A stretch of 64,000 nucleotides of DNA, taken from positions 1 through 64,000 of the forward strand of contig DATALZ010000018.1 of assembly GCA_036260805.1 (NCBI GenBank), in the 5' to 3' direction. The notes beneath the pieces were generated by a model. That model did not search any database, was not told the origin of the DNA, and saw nothing but the letters and a program-made list of their open reading frames with translations. Each line of letters opens with the position of its first letter. Positions within the stretch are counted from its first letter, which is position 1. The stretch comes from Thermocaproicibacter sp036260805. GTDB lineage: Bacteria > Bacillota > Clostridia > Oscillospirales > Acutalibacteraceae. The translations under genes and the position numbers were made by a program. This document shows, piece after piece, positions 62,227 through 64,000 of the stretch.

Positions 62227-62578
62227 AGTCCTTATGTATTTTCGCTCATCCCGAAAAAATGCGCAGGATATCTCAATTAACGAGCCGATCGATACCGATA
62301 AGGACGGCAATGCACTTACCCTGATGGACATCATGGCAACGGAAGACAATATTCTGGAAAACCTAGACAGCAAAATAAAGTCAGAACAGCTCCGAAAATA
62401 CATAAACGAAGTCCTTTCACCGCGTGAACGGGTCATTATCCAGCTTCGCTATGGGCTTGATGGAAGCAAGCCGCTGACTCAGCGCGAAGTTGCACAAAAA
62501 TTGGGGATTTCACGTTCTTACGTTTCCCGCATTGAAAAAAAGTCTCTGTCTACCCTTTACCGCAGATTCAATAAATAA
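62222..62578 (+). CDS. sigK: Sporulation sigma factor SigK, 3' part
   Basis: Starting with AAT GAA GTC CTT ATG (N-E-V-L-M), the frame continues 'YFRSSRKNAQDISINEPIDT', 'DGNALTLMDIMATEDNI' and 'LSPRERVIIQLRYGLDGSKP' to 'QKLGISRSYVSRIEKKSLST', i.e. the end of sigma region 2, region 3 and the region-4 helix-turn-helix. It has no ribosome site or start of its own at this place; the frame is open upstream only because it overlaps the recombinase. Joined to the 5' part it gives an intact pro-SigK of 228 residues, close to the 241 of Bacillus subtilis. No frameshift or lost motif is seen, so both halves are under selection. Confidence 0.92.
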   Translation, partial: NEVLMYFRSSRKNAQDISINEPIDTDKDGNALTLMDIMATEDNILENLDSKIKSEQLRKYINEVLSPRERVIIQLRYGLDGSKPLTQREVAQKLGISRSYVSRIEKKSLSTLYRRFNK

Positions 62579-62689
62579 TTAAAGTACTGGAGCCTTTCTG
62601 CGCCCAGTCTTTATGTCCTTGGTGCTAAGAAAACAGTCTTTTCAGTCAGACGGCCTTCTTCGAGTTTTTCCATAGATACATGCAGATAA

Positions 62690-62720
62690 CGGCGGCAGGA
62701 AGAAAATCTTCCTGCCGCCG
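62690..62720. terminator. Bidirectional hairpin between sigK and the isomerase gene
   Basis: CGGCGGCAGGAAGA (62690-62703) pairs perfectly with TCTTCCTGCCGCCG (62707-62720), between convergent genes. There is no long T run. Confidence 0.7.
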
Positions 62721-62774
62721 TTCTATAGATGCTTATTTCAGGACACGCCTGATTTCTGCTGAAACTGCGGAGCA

Positions 62775-64000
62775 TTATTTTGCAAATGGGTTTTCCGTTT
62801 TATAGAGCATGCCTTTCGGCTTGTTAAACGCAATGTCCTCAATTCCAAGGTAACGGAAAAGGGTAAACAAAGCTGCACCTACGTGGCCGAACGCAACGGC
62901 ACCATGGTGAGGATAATGTTTTTCAATCAGCACATGGCGGTAGAAACGGCCCATCTCCGGGATTGCAAAAATACCAATGCCGCCAAAGGAACGGGTCGCA
63001 ACCGGCAGGACTTCACCCTCTGCTATGTATGCCTTAAGCTGAGCATCGGAAGTACTCTGCAGACGGAAGAATGTGATTTTACCCGGAGCAATATCTCCTT
63101 CCAGCGTACCGCGGGTGAAGTCCGGAGTACCTCCGTTTTCCAAGAGCCTGTTCTGGATAAGCTGATATTTTACCGCACCTTCGGAGAGTTTGCAGAGCGG
63201 GGTATTGCCGCAGTGAAAACCCATAAAGGTATCTTTTAGCGTATAGGCGTATTTTCCCTTGATACCTTCTTCATAAAGATCTTTCGGAACACTGTTGTTG
63301 ATATCCAGAAGGGTTACCGCATCCCCAGTCAGGCAGGCGCCAATGTATTCGCTCAAAGCACCGTAAATGTCGACTTCACAGGCAACCGGAATTCCACGTC
63401 CGGTCAGGCGGCTGTTTACATAGCAGGGCTCAAAGCCAAACTGTTTTGGGAACGCAGGCCAACATTTATCGGCAAACACAACATATTTGCGGGAACCTTT
63501 GTTCTGCTCGGCCCAGTCGAGAAGAGTCAATTCAAACTGTGCCATGCGAGGCAGAAGATCCGGGAACTGGTTACCTTTTACGCCAAGTTCTTTTGCCATG
63601 TCGTCCACGACGGAAGCAATTCTCTCGTCGCCTTCATGCTCTTTGTAAGCAATGAGAAGATCAAGCTCGGAATTTTCCTGAATTTCAACACCAAGGTCAT
63701 ACAGCGGCTGAATCGGTGCGTTGCAGGCGAAGAAATCCTGCGGGCGGGGGCCGAACGTGATAACTTTAAGAGATTTCAGTCCGATAACCGCGCGGGCTAC
63801 AGGAATGAACTCCGATATCATATCTGCAATATCCTCTGCTGTTCCAACAGGGTATTCTGGAATAACGGCCGGGATATGGCGCATGTTGAGGTTATAAGAA
63901 CAATTCAGCATGCCGCAGTACGCGTCGCCTCTGCCATTGATGAGGTCTTTTCCGCTTTCTTCGGCTGCCGCGGCATACATGACCGGGCCGTCAAAAAGCT
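62775..64000 (-). CDS. L-fucose/L-arabinose isomerase-family protein, 5' end off the window
   Basis: The visible 408 codons are the C-terminal part of a larger protein; the frame stays open to the window edge upstream (LFDGPVMYAAAAEESGKD), so the start is outside. 'VITFGPRPQDFFACNAPIQP', 'VACEVDIYGALSEYIG', 'LLDINNSVP' and 'MGFHCGNTPLCKL' match the fucose isomerase fold, with Glu/Asp/His metal ligands. Such enzymes interconvert L-fucose, D-arabinose or related aldoses and ketoses. It lies outside the element, on the opposite strand to sigK. A link to the rhamnosidases inside the element is possible but not shown. Confidence 0.85.
   Translation of the reverse strand, partial: LFDGPVMYAAAAEESGKDLINGRGDAYCGMLNCSYNLNMRHIPAVIPEYPVGTAEDIADMISEFIPVARAVIGLKSLKVITFGPRPQDFFACNAPIQPLYDLGVEIQENSELDLLIAYKEHEGDERIASVVDDMAKELGVKGNQFPDLLPRMAQFELTLLDWAEQNKGSRKYVVFADKCWPAFPKQFGFEPCYVNSRLTGRGIPVACEVDIYGALSEYIGACLTGDAVTLLDINNSVPKDLYEEGIKGKYAYTLKDTFMGFHCGNTPLCKLSEGAVKYQLIQNRLLENGGTPDFTRGTLEGDIAPGKITFFRLQSTSDAQLKAYIAEGEVLPVATRSFGGIGIFAIPEMGRFYRHVLIEKHYPHHGAVAFGHVGAALFTLFRYLGIEDIAFNKPKGMLYKTENPFAK

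Overview
The window is chromosomal DNA from an endospore-forming, low-GC Gram-positive anaerobe, most likely a clostridial (Oscillospiraceae/Ruminococcaceae-like) fermenter. This rests on strong purine-rich ribosome binding sites, several TTG/GTG starts, a mother-cell sigma factor gene, anaerobe-type ferredoxin and L-cysteine desulfidase, and many glycoside hydrolase/ABC sugar-importer operons. The genus is inference; no rRNA or tRNA is present.

The central observation is a split sigK. Its 5' part (SigK residues 1-111, including a hydrophobic pro-sequence) ends near 24066. Its 3' part resumes at 62222 and ends at 62578. Between them lies a 38,159-bp insertion bounded by a 9/10-identical short repeat (core AAATG). 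The last gene in the insertion is a large serine recombinase of the SpoIVCA type, whose stop codon overlaps the right-hand repeat. Precise recombination at the repeats restores an uninterrupted 228-residue pro-SigK reading frame. This is the architecture of a 'skin' (sigK intervening) element that is excised in the mother cell. No phage structural genes are seen; the element is filled with accessory metabolic and immunity genes.

Left flank (1-23.7 kb): a partial membrane protein, a DUF523 protein, a cation/proton antiporter behind a terminator-containing leader, a four-domain sulfur-carrier oxidoreductase (CoA-disulfide reductase-like, rhodanese, TusA, DsrE), a NifX-like protein with a DUF134 regulator, L-cysteine desulfidase, a Gfo/Idh oxidoreductase, glutamate racemase, BrnQ, a tautomerase, a D-2-hydroxyacid dehydrogenase, an MscS channel and a ferredoxin. 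A mannoside/N-glycan operon follows (GH125, sugar ABC importer, GH38) with a GntR/LacI-type regulator. Two small families of palindromic repeats are scattered here, and one copy also lies just inside the element.

Element (24.07-62.2 kb): (i) a lantibiotic-immunity module without biosynthesis genes (LanFEG-like ABC exporter, two related NisI/SpaI-like proteins, response regulator and histidine kinase); (ii) a LacI-controlled alpha-glucan block with three tandem esterase paralogues, a MATE exporter, a neopullulanase-type GH13, a MalEFG-like importer, a class B sortase and a cell-wall protein with a starch-binding-like domain. Three near-identical palindromic operators tie this block together; (iii) a small 54-residue protein of mobile-element type; (iv) a second sugar importer with a GH127-like enzyme, a 1000-residue secreted discoidin/Ig-like/TIM-barrel protein and an AraC regulator; (v) two probable alpha-L-rhamnosidases (GH106-like and GH78); (vi) the recombinase, behind a sigma-E-like promoter.

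Right flank (62.6-64 kb): sigK 3' part and a 5'-truncated L-fucose isomerase-family gene running off the window. In vegetative cells the cargo would supply plant-glycan utilisation and bacteriocin protection. In the sporulating mother cell it would be discarded so that SigK can be made.
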